The position numbers and the translations under genes are program-made. The notes below the pieces were generated by a model. The model saw nothing but the letters and a program-made list of their open reading frames with translations, had not been told where the DNA came from and made no database searches. Positions 17,018-26,119 of a stretch of DNA of 64,000 nucleotides are shown piece after piece; the first letter of the stretch is position 1; every line of letters starts with the position of its first letter. Source of the stretch: Mycobacterium sp. Aquia_213 (lineage in GTDB: Bacteria > Actinomycetota > Actinomycetes > Mycobacteriales > Mycobacteriaceae); the NCBI RefSeq assembly GCF_026625985.1, contig NZ_CP113116.1:4898001-4962000 (forward strand), in the 5' to 3' direction.

Positions 17018-18355
17018 CTAGCTTGCAGCGCTGACCGCGTCAGCGACGCGAGTGGCCACCCGCTGCGCAACGTGCTCTTCGGGTGCTTCCACCATGACGC
17101 GGATCATCGGCTCGGTTCCCGAGGGGCGCAACAGGATTCGACCGGTGTCCCCGAGTTCGGCCTCGGCCTCGGCGACCGCACTGCGCACCGACGGCGCGGC
17201 GGCCGCGGTGGCCTTGTCGGCAACGTCGACGTTGATCAGGACCTGCGGGAACGATTGCATCGGCGCGGCCAGCTCGGCCAGCGACGAACCGGTCTGCACC
17301 ATCCGGGTCATCAGGCGCAACCCGGTGACGATGCCGTCGCCGGTGGAGCCCAGCGCGGGCATCACGATATGCCCGGATTGCTCGCCGCCCAGGCTGAATT
17401 CGCCGGACCGCAGTTCCTCCAAGACGTAGCGGTCACCGACACCGGTGGTGCGGACCGTGACACCCGCCGAGCGCATGGCCTGGTGCAGCCCGAGGTTGCT
17501 CATCACGGTGGTGACCAACGTGTTGGACGCGAGTTCGCCGGCTTCTTGCATCGCCAGCGCGAGCACCACCATGATGGCGTCGCCGTCGATGAGCTCGCCC
17601 TTGGCGTCCAGGGCCAGGCACCGGTCGGCGTCGCCATCGTGCGCCAGCCCCAGGTCGGCGCCGTGGGCCAGCACGGCGGAGCGCAGCGAATGCAGGTGCG
17701 TCGATCCGCAGCGATCGTTGATGTTGAGCCCGTTGGGCTCGGCGTTGATCGCAATGACCCGGGCACCGGCGGCGTGGTAGGCGCGCGGTGCGGCCGAGGA
17801 TGCCGCGCCGTGGGCGCAGTCGACGACCACGGTCAGGCCGTCCAGCGGCTGCGTGTTGGCCTTGCCAACGTGGCGCAGGTAGCGGTCGGCGGCGTCCTCG
17901 GCGTCGTTGACGCGGCCGAGCCCGGCGCCGACGGGGCGCACTCCCGGACCTGCCGCGACCAGTTGTTCGATCTGGTCCTCGGTGTCGTCGTCCAGTTTGC
18001 GGCCGCCGGGGCCGAAGATCTTGATGCCGTTGTCGGGCATCGGGTTGTGCGACGCCGAGATCATCACGCCGAAGTCGGCGTCGTAGGCGCCGGTCAGGTA
18101 CGCCACCGCGGGGGTGGGCAGGATTCCGACGCGTAGCGCGTCCACACCCTGGCTGGTCAGGCCGGCGATCACCGCGGCTTCGAGCATCTCGCCGCTGGCC
18201 CGGGGATCGCGCCCGATCACGGCGATGTGGCGGCCCGGTTTTCCGGCACCCGCAAGGCGGCGCGCGGCCGCGGAGCCCAGCGATAATGCCAGCTCAGGCG
18301 TCAGTTCGTGATTGGCGACTCCGCGTACACCGTCGGTGCCGAATAGTCGACCCAT
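17018..18355 (-). CDS. glmM: Phosphoglucosamine mutase
   Basis: Converts glucosamine-6-phosphate to glucosamine-1-phosphate, the step after GlmS on the way to UDP-GlcNAc and peptidoglycan. At 445 residues it has the family length. The phosphoserine loop is ISASHNPMPDNG (S102), the Mg-binding loop is HDGDADR and the sugar-phosphate loop is RPSGTEPMIRVM. A GAGAGG ribosome site precedes the ATG. It lies downstream of rplM-rpsI in the same direction, as in other mycobacteria (mrsA). Confidence 0.97.
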   Translation of the reverse strand: MGRLFGTDGVRGVANHELTPELALSLGSAAARRLAGAGKPGRHIAVIGRDPRASGEMLEAAVIAGLTSQGVDALRVGILPTPAVAYLTGAYDADFGVMISASHNPMPDNGIKIFGPGGRKLDDDTEDQIEQLVAAGPGVRPVGAGLGRVNDAEDAADRYLRHVGKANTQPLDGLTVVVDCAHGAASSAAPRAYHAAGARVIAINAEPNGLNINDRCGSTHLHSLRSAVLAHGADLGLAHDGDADRCLALDAKGELIDGDAIMVVLALAMQEAGELASNTLVTTVMSNLGLHQAMRSAGVTVRTTGVGDRYVLEELRSGEFSLGGEQSGHIVMPALGSTGDGIVTGLRLMTRMVQTGSSLAELAAPMQSFPQVLINVDVADKATAAAAPSVRSAVAEAEAELGDTGRILLRPSGTEPMIRVMVEAPEEHVAQRVATRVADAVSAAS

Positions 18356-18501
18356 CGAACAAACCTCTCACAGTGATGTCATGCGCACAAAGTGCACTTA
18401 CTTTTGTGACCGCAACCGCGCATGTTTGTGCGACGACACGCCGAAGACGGCGGACAAAAGACGCACAAGATGCGCGGTCGCGGCCAGAAAGTGATCGCTG
18501 A

Positions 18502-19029
18502 TCAGCGCTTGCTGTACTGAGGAGCCTTACGGGCCTTCTTCAGGCCGTACTTCTTGCGCTCGGTGGCGCGGGGGTCACGGGTGAGGAAGCCGGCCTTCTT
18601 CAGCGGGGGCCGGTCCTCGGGCTGGACCAGGATCAGTGCCCGGGCGATGCCCAGACGCAGCGCGCCGGCCTGCCCCGACGGACCACCGCCGTGCAGCAGG
18701 GCGTAGACGTCGAAAGTCTCCACCCGATCGACGGTGACCAGCGGGGCCTTGATCAGCTGCTGGTGCACCTTGTTCGGGAAGTAGGCCTCCAGGCTGCGGC
18801 CGTTGAGGTCGAACTTGCCGGTGCCGGGTACCAGGCGCACCCGCACCACGGCCTCCTTGCGGCGGCCGACGGTCTGGATGGGCCGCTCGAGCACGATCGG
18901 CTTGCTGGGCTGGGCCGCGGGAGCCTCGGCGGAAGTTTCCGCGGGGGTCTCGGCCGGGGCCTCTTCAGTGGTCACCTCGACGACCACCTCGACGGTCTCC
19001 TCGGGTGCTGCCTCGTTGGTCTCGGTCAC
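18502..19029 (-). CDS. rpsI: 30S ribosomal protein S9
   Basis: A 175-residue S9. The conserved core (TVGRRKEAVVRVRLVPGTG to the C-terminal KYGLKKARKAPQYSKR) occupies about 50-175. The C-terminal Ser-Lys-Arg tail that contacts P-site tRNA is intact. The first 45 residues form a Glu/Ala/Thr-rich extension, typical of mycobacteria but somewhat longer than in M. tuberculosis. Its start overlaps the rplM stop (ATGA at 19026-19029), so the two are translationally coupled. Confidence 0.97.
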   Translation of the reverse strand: MTETNEAAPEETVEVVVEVTTEEAPAETPAETSAEAPAAQPSKPIVLERPIQTVGRRKEAVVRVRLVPGTGKFDLNGRSLEAYFPNKVHQQLIKAPLVTVDRVETFDVYALLHGGGPSGQAGALRLGIARALILVQPEDRPPLKKAGFLTRDPRATERKKYGLKKARKAPQYSKR

Positions 19030-19469
19030 TGGGCCACCTGCTTGATCTCGAACGGAACCGGCTGCTGCGCCGCGTGGGGGTGCTGCGGGCCGGCGTAGAT
19101 GTGAAGCTTCTTCTGGATCTGACGGCTGAGCTTGTTGTGCGGAAGCATGCCGACGATCGCGTTCTCAACGACGCGGGTGGGGTGCTTTTCCAGCAGCTCG
19201 CCGATCGTGCGTGAGCGCAGACCGCCGGGATACCCCGAGTGGCTGTAGGCCAGCTTGCTCTGCAGTTTGTCGCCACTGAGGGCGACCTTGTCGGCGTTGA
19301 TGACGATGACGTAATCGCCGCCATCGACATTGGGGGCGAACGTCGGCTTGTGCTTACCGCGCAACAGGGTGGCTGCCGCGACGGCAAGGCGTCCAAGCAC
19401 TACGTCCGTGGCGTCGATGACGTACCACGACCTCGTGGTGTCACCCGCCTTTGGCGCGTAGGTGGGCAC
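19026..19469 (-). CDS. rplM: 50S ribosomal protein L13
   Basis: A 147-residue L13 with the family signature regions SWYVIDATDVVLGRLA, GDYVIVINADKVALSGDK and MLPHNKLSRQIQKKLHIYAGPQHPH. It heads the rplM-rpsI pair. A GAGAAAGAAGG ribosome site precedes the ATG. In M. tuberculosis the next locus upstream is ESX-4; here the next gene is an orphan HigA-type antitoxin. Confidence 0.97.
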   Translation of the reverse strand: MPTYAPKAGDTTRSWYVIDATDVVLGRLAVAAATLLRGKHKPTFAPNVDGGDYVIVINADKVALSGDKLQSKLAYSHSGYPGGLRSRTIGELLEKHPTRVVENAIVGMLPHNKLSRQIQKKLHIYAGPQHPHAAQQPVPFEIKQVAQ

Positions 19470-19633
19470 AGCGCTTACCTTCTTTCTCTCGGGTGGATCC
19501 CGGTTCGAGCCGGGTGCCGGTCAGGCGTCCGCGGTTGGGGTTTGGTCTCGGCGACCGACAGTGACCCGAGTCCCCGGCGTACCGCACGCCAACGGAGCAG
19601 CTTACCGACCTACATCCCCGCAGGTCAAAACGA

Positions 19634-19981
19634 CTACGAGCCGCTAGCAGCCAGGCGGCTGATGTGCGCCAGTTCGTCGCTCTTTTCGATGCGAACCAGG
19701 TCGGCGTCGTAGCGTGCCTGCAGGTTGATCCAGAACATGTCGCTCAGCCCCAATGCCCGGGACAGCCGCAGTCCGGTGTCGGCGCTAATCCGGCGCTTGC
19801 CGGCGAGGATCTCCCCCACACGCGTCTGCGACACCCCGATCGCCTTGGCGAGGCGGTAAGGGGTGATCCCCATCGGTGCGAGGAACTCCTCGCCGAGGAT
19901 TCCGCCGGGGTTGCCCGGGCCGGGATCGACGGCGCGGAAGTGCTCGGAATGATGACCGAGTCCGCTCGACCGCGCGACCAA
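19634..19981 (-). CDS. higA: HigA-family antitoxin, apparently orphan
   Basis: A 115-residue reading frame whose C-terminal 90 residues are a HigA XRE-type helix-turn-helix: GGILGEEFLAPMGITPYRLAKAIGVSQTRVGEILAGKRRISADTGLRLSRALG, followed by MFWINLQARYD, the family's closing motif. Normal HigA proteins start a few residues before GEIL; here no ATG lies there, so the ATG at 19981 or a nearby alternative codon may be used. No HigB toxin frame is visible upstream (19982-20420) or downstream, so the toxin is missing or too decayed to recognise. It marks the left edge of the island. Confidence 0.75.
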   Translation of the reverse strand: MVARSSGLGHHSEHFRAVDPGPGNPGGILGEEFLAPMGITPYRLAKAIGVSQTRVGEILAGKRRISADTGLRLSRALGLSDMFWINLQARYDADLVRIEKSDELAHISRLAASGS

Positions 19982-20419
19982 CGGATTATGAGACGGCCTG
20001 ACCTGAGCAAACGGGATTTGGCGGTGTACCAGGGGACATGGCGACGACTGTCGGAATTTGTTCCCTAGTATGCGGCTTTACCTGCCGGGCTTTGCCGGCG
20101 TCCAGCGGGTCGGACGAGCCTCGTGCGGATTGGCCCGCTATCCGTCGGGCGGTTGTTGGTCGCACCTCCGGCAAGGGCACTTTGTGCCGCGCTGTCCAGG
20201 CACAGCGAGGCCTCACTCACCCTTGCTCCACCCCTTGGCATCACAGCGCAACAAGTGGCACCTGGTTGGCGGCGATTCTGCCGACGCGCATCGACTGTCG
20301 TGCGACGATGCCCGCATGCTGGAAGTTAACAGTGCGGCATGCGGTTCCGTCGCCATCGTGGACCCAGCTGCGATTCGCAGCAATAGTCGTCCGAGGAGCG
20401 GAAGTCTGGGTAGGTATCT
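19982..20419. other. Intergenic stretch, no convincing gene
   Basis: Open frames here (for example on the plus strand from 20038) are Cys/Ser/Arg-rich, lack domain-like sequence and run into the ATPase gene in another frame. No HigB-like toxin could be read on either strand. The stretch lies at the transition from host-like composition to the AT-richer ATPase gene. It probably contains the ATPase promoter, but I see no clear -35/-10 pair. Confidence 0.5.
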
Positions 20420-22246
20420 ATGCTGCTGAAATTAGTTCGACCCTATTTCTCAATTACCGGCTCCAACCTTTCAGAACCATTAGCAGATTTTGTAGTGCTC
20501 TCAGGGGCCAACGGGTCAGGCAAAACGCAACTCCTTTCTGGAATAGAGACCGGCAATATTGTGATCGAGGGACTCGAATTTTCTGACGGAGAGAGAGGGC
20601 GAAATATTCGCTGGTTTCCCCTCGGGGCTCTATCGATTTCGGGAGGTGGAGTTCGTCAAATTGATCAGGTGCAGGAGCCATGGGTCAATATTCACAACGT
20701 GCTGACCAATATCCGCAGAGAAATCGACCGGGGTCAACTCCAACCCACCGGAAGTGACAGAAACCAATGGATACGCGAAACACTCGTTGAAAGGGGAGCA
20801 ATTCGGCTCGACGCCGCGACTGAATTGGAGCATCGAAGCGGTAAGCCAATCGCCGAATTTTCAGAGATAGACTTTAGGATATTCTCACCATTTCTCATGG
20901 GCTATGATCCATTCACAATAGGGATCAGCGACTTATTTATGTTTTATCATACTCGATCTGCACGGAACCAACTATCGGAACTTGAGAAGTTACATGGTGG
21001 CGATCCCAAGGAACGGCCATTGTCACGCGATGAATTCGAAAAGAAGAACGGCCCGCCCCCCTGGAACTTGCTTAACGATATTTTGGGCTCGATCGGAATC
21101 GACTACAAGTTCAATCATCCAACCGGCTTCGAAGCCGCGGCCCTCTTTGACCCGCTATTGACGCGCCCTAGCGGCGAGCAAATTGAAGTCAATTCGCTTT
21201 CTTCAGGTGAAAAGGTTTTGCTGGCGGTCGCTATGAGTTTGTACACCGGATCGAACCACAAAGAGTCTATGCTTCAAATGCCCAAGGTGCTCTTGCTCGA
21301 CGAACCAGATGCCAGCCTGCATCCATCGATGGCGAAGAGCCTGCTTAGGGTACTTGCCGAGACGTTCGTCATAGACCACAAAGTGAAGGTCATTATGACC
21401 ACTCACTCGCCGACGACGGTTGCGCTCGCCCCTGAAGAATCCCTCTTCGTAATGAGCCCCTACGGCACGCCCAGGATCAAAAAATTCTCACGCGATAAAG
21501 CACTAACCGGCCTGTTAGTCGGGGTTCCAACGCTGAGCGTTTCCAACGACCATAGAAGACAGGTCTTCGTTGAAGCCGAGGATGATCAGCAGTGCTACCA
21601 AGCGCTGTTCACAAAACTCAAATCCGAGATGCAAACGCCAATGTCGCTTGTGTTCATTCCGTCAGGTACCATCGCAGATAGTAATCGCTACAAAGTTGCT
21701 GAAATGGTCGAAAGATTGCGCAGCAACGGTGTCAAGATATTCGGTATCGTTGATCGCGATGCAGGCGGGAGCGAGCAAGACCTGCCCGAGGGCGTAGTAT
21801 TCGCGCCCCATCGATATGCACTGGAAAATATTATTCTCGATCCGGTTGCGGTCGGACTCCTTCTTGTACGCGAACAAATCGCCTCCGCCTCCGAAATATT
21901 CGGTTCAGATATTCCATATTTCAAATCTGATCCAGCACATGCCCAGCGTGCATGCGATTATGTATCGCAAAAAGCTTACGAACAGATCCCGTACATACGA
22001 CAGAAACTATTGGATCCGACTGCCAGCAGAACTGTTACCTATGAGGGTGGGGCTTCGGTGGCCGTGCCTTGTTTTGTTCTCGATCAAAAGGGACATGACT
22101 GGGAGGAATGGTTGTTGACTGCATTTCCGGGTCTGCGAAGGTTCAAGACAAAGTTGAAGCACGCCGTAATTGATCATATCTACGTGGATATGCCCGAATG
22201 GATACCTAGCGACGTGAGGTCACTTTTCGCCCGCCTGTTGACGTAA
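20420..22246 (+). CDS. AAA/ABC-type ATPase fused to TOPRIM/DUF4435-like domain, probable anti-phage protein
   Basis: A 608-residue protein. The N-terminal ATPase (about 1-375) has Walker A SGANGSGKT (28-36), an ABC signature-like SLSSGEK (259-265), Walker B KVLLLDEPDASLHPS (289-303) and an H-loop TTHS (H329). The C-terminal part (about 380-608) has FVEAEDD (383-389), GIVDRDAG (442-449) and HRYALENIILDP (464-475), the acidic pattern of TOPRIM/DUF4435 nucleases. This layout recalls OLD-type proteins and fused PARIS (AriA-AriB) defence proteins; which of the two is not settled by eye. The gene is visibly AT-richer than its neighbours and uses codons rare in mycobacteria, so it was probably acquired. 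Confidence 0.8.
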   Translation: MLLKLVRPYFSITGSNLSEPLADFVVLSGANGSGKTQLLSGIETGNIVIEGLEFSDGERGRNIRWFPLGALSISGGGVRQIDQVQEPWVNIHNVLTNIRREIDRGQLQPTGSDRNQWIRETLVERGAIRLDAATELEHRSGKPIAEFSEIDFRIFSPFLMGYDPFTIGISDLFMFYHTRSARNQLSELEKLHGGDPKERPLSRDEFEKKNGPPPWNLLNDILGSIGIDYKFNHPTGFEAAALFDPLLTRPSGEQIEVNSLSSGEKVLLAVAMSLYTGSNHKESMLQMPKVLLLDEPDASLHPSMAKSLLRVLAETFVIDHKVKVIMTTHSPTTVALAPEESLFVMSPYGTPRIKKFSRDKALTGLLVGVPTLSVSNDHRRQVFVEAEDDQQCYQALFTKLKSEMQTPMSLVFIPSGTIADSNRYKVAEMVERLRSNGVKIFGIVDRDAGGSEQDLPEGVVFAPHRYALENIILDPVAVGLLLVREQIASASEIFGSDIPYFKSDPAHAQRACDYVSQKAYEQIPYIRQKLLDPTASRTVTYEGGASVAVPCFVLDQKGHDWEEWLLTAFPGLRRFKTKLKHAVIDHIYVDMPEWIPSDVRSLFARLLT

Positions 22247-22394
22247 CTCTTGAACCCAGCGGGGCAGGAAGCTCCAGCCCGCAGAATGGCACCGTGAACT
22301 GCGCTTCACCGTGATCCGCACGACGGACTGTCTGCGGGCTGGTACGAAACACTGCCGACGCGACGGCAGAGATATGCCGATCGCAATACGATCT

Positions 22395-22490
22395 TGAGGA
22401 CGGGCGGGGCTCGAACCCGCGATCAACGGATTGTGAGCTCCTAGGTCTGGCCCTGTAGCAAACTCTGCTAGGCCAGAAAATTGACCTACA
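22395..22490 (-). other. tRNA 3'-half-like sequence, possible attachment-site remnant (copy 1)
   Basis: On the reverse strand a perfect tRNA T-arm is present (GCGGG stem, TTCGAGC loop, CCCGC stem, about 22403-22419). It is preceded by TCCGTTGATC, which looks like the 3' side of an anticodon stem plus variable loop, and by CTCACAA, which fits an anticodon loop. The matching 5' anticodon stem and a regular D-arm cannot be folded convincingly, so this looks like a tRNA remnant rather than a working gene. Thirty bases (22401-22430) recur at 26124-26153 with one mismatch. Confidence 0.45.
22401..22430 (+). repeat. 30-bp direct repeat, left copy
   Basis: Matches 26124-26153 in the same orientation at 29 of 30 positions (T instead of C at the 23rd base). 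It covers the T-arm and variable-loop region of a tRNA-like sequence. Direct repeats of a tRNA 3' part at both ends of a segment are the usual scar of site-specific integration. Confidence 0.7.
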
Positions 22491-23132
22491 GCGGGCTGTC
22501 CAATCCCCTTGTTTTCCAGCGCTTCTGCTTCAAACCGGGGCTAGCAGCGGCTGCTACCGCATCGCAGCTAACCAAAGGGTTGCCGGAAGTGTGACGACAA
22601 CCACCGACAAGGCGCATGTTCTTGCGCTGCCAGATTGCAGGGCTCCTCGTAAACCCTCATCGGCAGCCCCGCGACGGGCGCAAGCCCTTCCTCCACGCCA
22701 GCCGAGTGTGCGACCGTGGTTGGTCGTAAGAGTGCCGGGCAGCGCGAGCAGGAGATCTAATGTGACTGAGCCGAAAGAGGCGACCTCAAGAAGCGTTCGC
22801 GATCCGAAGCCAACAGCTGATCGAATACATCAACTTGCCGGACGCGTCTTGTCCCGCGAAGACGATTGGCGCGTCATCGCGGCGGTTCACGGATTTCATG
22901 CCGAATAGACTCTTGGCGCTCTTGAGGGTGTCGGTGAGCCCAATCTCCTGTTCAGCAGTCCTTGGCGCTGCGAACGTCGATGTTAGGGGCGCCAGCCGGC
23001 GCAGTTGTGAAGACGAGGTCGCAGCCTTCACAGTCGGCAATCTCCTGGCCCGAAGCCCCGCATACGCGGCGAATAACCAGATCAATCGTCCGGATACCTA
23101 TCCGTCGTCTATTGCCCTAGACTTCGGGCGTT

Positions 23133-24206
23133 TTAGGGTTGCGGTGCCGGAGCAACAGCCGCGGGCGCAATGCAAACGTTTTTCCACTGATCGGCAAGGT
23201 GCGCGGTGTTCTCATTTTCGGGGGCACCCTGGCCATAGAGACGTCTGGCAAAACCAAGAAGAGCGCGAGAATCTCTCCAGCCCTTACCCTCCAAATGATC
23301 CTCCCAGTCGAGTTCGTCTAACCGATCGACAGTTATCTGGTAGCCAAGGTTGTGAACCGGATAGACAGCGAAGTCAGTGAAATACCAGCCATCTACACGC
23401 TCGATTATGTGCACCAAAAGGCCTCGATACCCCCGCAGCTCTTGAGAACGAAGTTTCGTGACTTCGATTAGCATTTCGGAGAGATCTTCGATCGATTGGG
23501 TCGGATCATTAAGCCCCGTACCCAAATCAGCTCCAGCCGACCGTACGGCATCTACCAGGCTCTGCAGGAAGTCGTCAATCGACATGTCCTGGTCCCACGG
23601 ATGTTTCGAAATTACAGCAGCGCTGTCGAATTCAAGGCGTACCTCAAGTTCATGATCTGGGCTGTCAACCACAAACCGGAAATGGAGAGCGGTTTCCCAC
23701 ACTGGCGTACGAACGCCAACCGGACTGGTGATTTCATTACGCGCTGCGTGTCTAAGCGCGCGCAGGAGTGCATCGCGTGAGAAGCCTCCGACAAGGCTGC
23801 GATACACATTGAGTTCACTCTCAAGTTCCGCACGTTGTCGGCTGATGAGTGCTTCGCGCGCGTCCTGCAGGGACCCTAAGTTTTCGGCCTTATGACGCTC
23901 TCCGCGGGCGTCGGCAGTATGTGTCGTCTGAGCTGACAACCACAGCCGGCGCCACATTTCTTGATCTGTTCGCGCCTTGTCGATTTCGATCCCGTTGTCG
24001 GCTGCGGCCTCGGCGCAGACTAAGACGAACTCGATGACCGTCTCCAGGGAAGGAATTCGCCCCTTGTTAAGGACGTCCGCGGCTGTGCTCTTTGGCAGAA
24101 CGGATCTTTCGGCTCTCTTCGCAAGCCTCGCCATCTCCCTGAACGATGGCTTGCCGCAATCCAACCGTAACGTGCTCAACTCCTTGGCTAAGACTTGTGG
24201 TGTCAC
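23133..24206 (-). CDS. Helix-turn-helix protein with unknown C-terminal domain
   Basis: A 357-residue protein read from GTG 24206, preceded by AAGGGG nine bases upstream; the frame is open further but lacks a better start. Residues about 8-65 resemble the small HTH module found at the N-terminus of many actinobacterial conflict and signalling proteins (SFREMARLAKR...STAADVLNKGRIPSLETVIEFVLVC). Residues about 130-350 contain no motif I recognise; they are acidic with mixed alpha/beta character. Composition is less GC-rich than core genes. It is divergent from the pentapeptide-repeat gene. Possible role: sensor/regulator in a defence or stress pair; unproven. Confidence 0.65.
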   Translation of the reverse strand: MTPQVLAKELSTLRLDCGKPSFREMARLAKRAERSVLPKSTAADVLNKGRIPSLETVIEFVLVCAEAAADNGIEIDKARTDQEMWRRLWLSAQTTHTADARGERHKAENLGSLQDAREALISRQRAELESELNVYRSLVGGFSRDALLRALRHAARNEITSPVGVRTPVWETALHFRFVVDSPDHELEVRLEFDSAAVISKHPWDQDMSIDDFLQSLVDAVRSAGADLGTGLNDPTQSIEDLSEMLIEVTKLRSQELRGYRGLLVHIIERVDGWYFTDFAVYPVHNLGYQITVDRLDELDWEDHLEGKGWRDSRALLGFARRLYGQGAPENENTAHLADQWKNVCIAPAAVAPAPQP

Positions 24207-24779
24207 TCGGCTAGACCCCTTGGTTATCGTTCCGTCACAACACACGATACCCACGGGGCGCACGTCACGATTCCGGCAATCGCAGTGAGGCACACGCAAA
24301 GCCTCACGGTGTTGCCCCAGTTGGCAATCGCCAACCGCAATGTACGACCTACCTCACACCACGCGGAGCCGCAGAGCTCAATCGAGATCTTCACGCCTCA
24401 ATCCGATCAAACCGGGACGGAGGAATCACTAGGTGCGGACCATGCCGGACGAATCCGGACAGCTCCCCCGCGATTTGCCAGTGTGCGGACGCCGTGTCCG
24501 GCGCCTTGGCCATCGCAACATGGCTACGACGCCGGGTCAGCCCAAAGGCCGGCGGGCTATTCAATATCCCAACGTAAGAGTCCGACGAGCGGTTGGTCGC
24601 CAACTCTACGGCAGATTTCGATTCCCACGATCCGAGGCAGCCAGCCTAACCAGGGCCCGGGTTCTGAGCGGGTCAGTGCTGAGCGCGATGAGAGATCCGA
24701 ATGAGACAGCGTCACTGTTCACACAGATAGTTTCTGAGTACGCTGCCGTCCGTTGCTCCTAGGTGCCAAGGAGGTCATT
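24207..24779. other. Divergent intergenic region of the island
   Basis: About 570 bases between the divergent HTH gene and the pentapeptide-repeat gene. Short frames on both strands are not protein-like. It should hold the promoters of both genes. A perfect AAGGAGG (24768-24774) near the right end belongs to the downstream gene. No clear repeat or operator was seen. Confidence 0.45.
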
Positions 24780-26048
24780 ATGGCGGTACTACGACTACTT
24801 GGCGGGGTCACCCTAATTCTCGCCCTCGGAGGAGTTTTTGGTGGACTGGTGCACTGGTCGCGTACATCGTTGGCAGTTGGTTGCGTTCTTCTGGTAGTCG
24901 GGACAGCACTCATAACGCTCGGTTTTGGGACGTCCAGTCCGAACTCAATCAAAGAAACCGACGCGCTTACCGACCGAATCCAACAAGAACCCTCGCCCCG
25001 GCTCGCCAGCGTATCCGCTGGCCTCCAAGCTTGGTATCGCTATTCGCTCGCGGCAACGCTCGTCGGCGTCGGATTTCTGGCGACGCTTGTAGTGGCAGCC
25101 CTCCATTGGAACTGGGTTTCGGGGCGGATCGGGGGTGTACTCGCACCATTGGGCGCGGTCGTGGTCGCCACAAGCGCATCCGCGGGAGCTGCGCGCACGG
25201 TGATAGAGCAAAGCCGAGTCAGCGAGTGGAACCGCCTAGAAGACGCGGAAGGATTGCTGTGGAAGCGATTTGATGAAGCCGCGAAGCAGTTTAGTGACGA
25301 GCACTTCGCCACCAGAGTAGCCGGCGTTTATTCATTCGTCGGATTAGCCGACGACTGGATTAGACATCACCAACAGTTTGAGGCGATCGGAGCAAGTGAC
25401 AAAGGTACGACCGCGGAATGCGAAATCATTCTTCACGCCCTCTGCGCGCAGCTCCGGCGTAACACGCATCTCGACGAGGGCCTTACGCCAAACCAGGTCA
25501 GTGATGAAGCGCTGGTCAATGAAGCAATAATGGGTCAGATTGGATGGCATTTATACGTCGACGGTGACGATTCCGCGGATAACGGATTATGGTCTGAAAG
25601 AAGGCTTTTGGTCGACTTACGGGACACCGATCTGAGTGATGTAAGATGGCTCCGGGTCGACGTACAAGGTGCAGTTTTCAAAGGCGCCGATCTATACAAC
25701 ATGGACTTGATTGAGGCGAATTTAGCTGATGTTGACTTTCGTTTTGCAGATCTTCGCAAGGCGAACCTTACCGGAGCTGAAATATCATCCGGCACGCAAT
25801 TTGACAACGTGATATTTGACTCTGAAACGAAATGGCCGCCGGAAGTCGAGATTCTTCGATCGGACGGAGCAAGCGACCGGGCGCAGGTTAGGCTGACGCA
25901 CCACGGCGTCGAATGCGCTGCTCGGGAGGTTGGCGACAGTGCATTGCCGCATCGCCCGAGCTCGTATCGGCGGGCCGGAGACTGCACGGCAAGCGGCGCT
26001 CCTATCCCTCCGCATCCTGTCGAAAGTACGACGACAAACCACTGCTAG
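24780..26048 (+). CDS. Membrane protein with C-terminal pentapeptide repeats
   Basis: A 422-residue protein. The ATG at 24780 follows a perfect AAGGAGG with 5-base spacing, so the TTG at 24753 is rejected. Four hydrophobic segments are near 5-25, 30-50, 90-110 and 118-138, forming two hairpins. A soluble helical region follows (about 145-275), then pentapeptide repeats at about 290-340 (SDVRWLRVDVQGAVFKGADLY, then EANLADVDFRFADLRKANLTGAE) with the A(D/N)LxX pattern. The last 50 residues are Ser/Pro/Arg-rich and may be non-native read-through. Membrane-plus-pentapeptide proteins occur in phage-defence and stress loci, but this function is inferred only from island context. Confidence 0.75.
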   Translation: MAVLRLLGGVTLILALGGVFGGLVHWSRTSLAVGCVLLVVGTALITLGFGTSSPNSIKETDALTDRIQQEPSPRLASVSAGLQAWYRYSLAATLVGVGFLATLVVAALHWNWVSGRIGGVLAPLGAVVVATSASAGAARTVIEQSRVSEWNRLEDAEGLLWKRFDEAAKQFSDEHFATRVAGVYSFVGLADDWIRHHQQFEAIGASDKGTTAECEIILHALCAQLRRNTHLDEGLTPNQVSDEALVNEAIMGQIGWHLYVDGDDSADNGLWSERRLLVDLRDTDLSDVRWLRVDVQGAVFKGADLYNMDLIEANLADVDFRFADLRKANLTGAEISSGTQFDNVIFDSETKWPPEVEILRSDGASDRAQVRLTHHGVECAAREVGDSALPHRPSSYRRAGDCTASGAPIPPHPVESTTTNHC

Positions 26049-26119
26049 AACGCGGTAATTCAGGGGCCTTCCGCGCCCTAATCGCCGATCAAGAATGCGT
26101 CTACCGGGCGATATCGAGT

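Larger units (their letters stand above)
22247..23132. other. Gene-poor segment of the island
   Basis: Apart from the tRNA-like repeat at about 22395-22490, I find no confident gene. Small overlapping frames exist on both strands (plus 22591-22908 and 22835-23380, minus 22786-23085), but none shows domain features or a good ribosome site. A short plus-strand frame from GTG 22761 (TEPKEATSRSVRDPKP...) could be a fragment. The segment looks like decayed or non-coding island DNA. Confidence 0.5.

Noticed and set aside
19490..19530. TTCGAG-containing hairpin upstream of rplM resembling a tRNA T-arm
   Set aside because: CCCGG-TTCGAG-CCGGG pairs as a simple hairpin, but no acceptor, D-arm or anticodon arm surrounds it. 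It may be part of the rplM leader.
20038..20586. Plus-strand frame of 182 codons before the ATPase gene
   Set aside because: Cys/Ser/Arg-rich without domain pattern, no ribosome site, and it runs into the well-supported ATPase frame.
22591..23380. Overlapping small frames in the island gap
   Set aside because: No domain features, conflicting strands, and weak starts. A short GTG-started frame at 22761 could be a fragment but cannot be supported.
24433..24762. Plus-strand frame between the HTH and pentapeptide genes
   Set aside because: Arg/Pro-rich, not protein-like, and it ends across the strong ribosome site region of the next gene.
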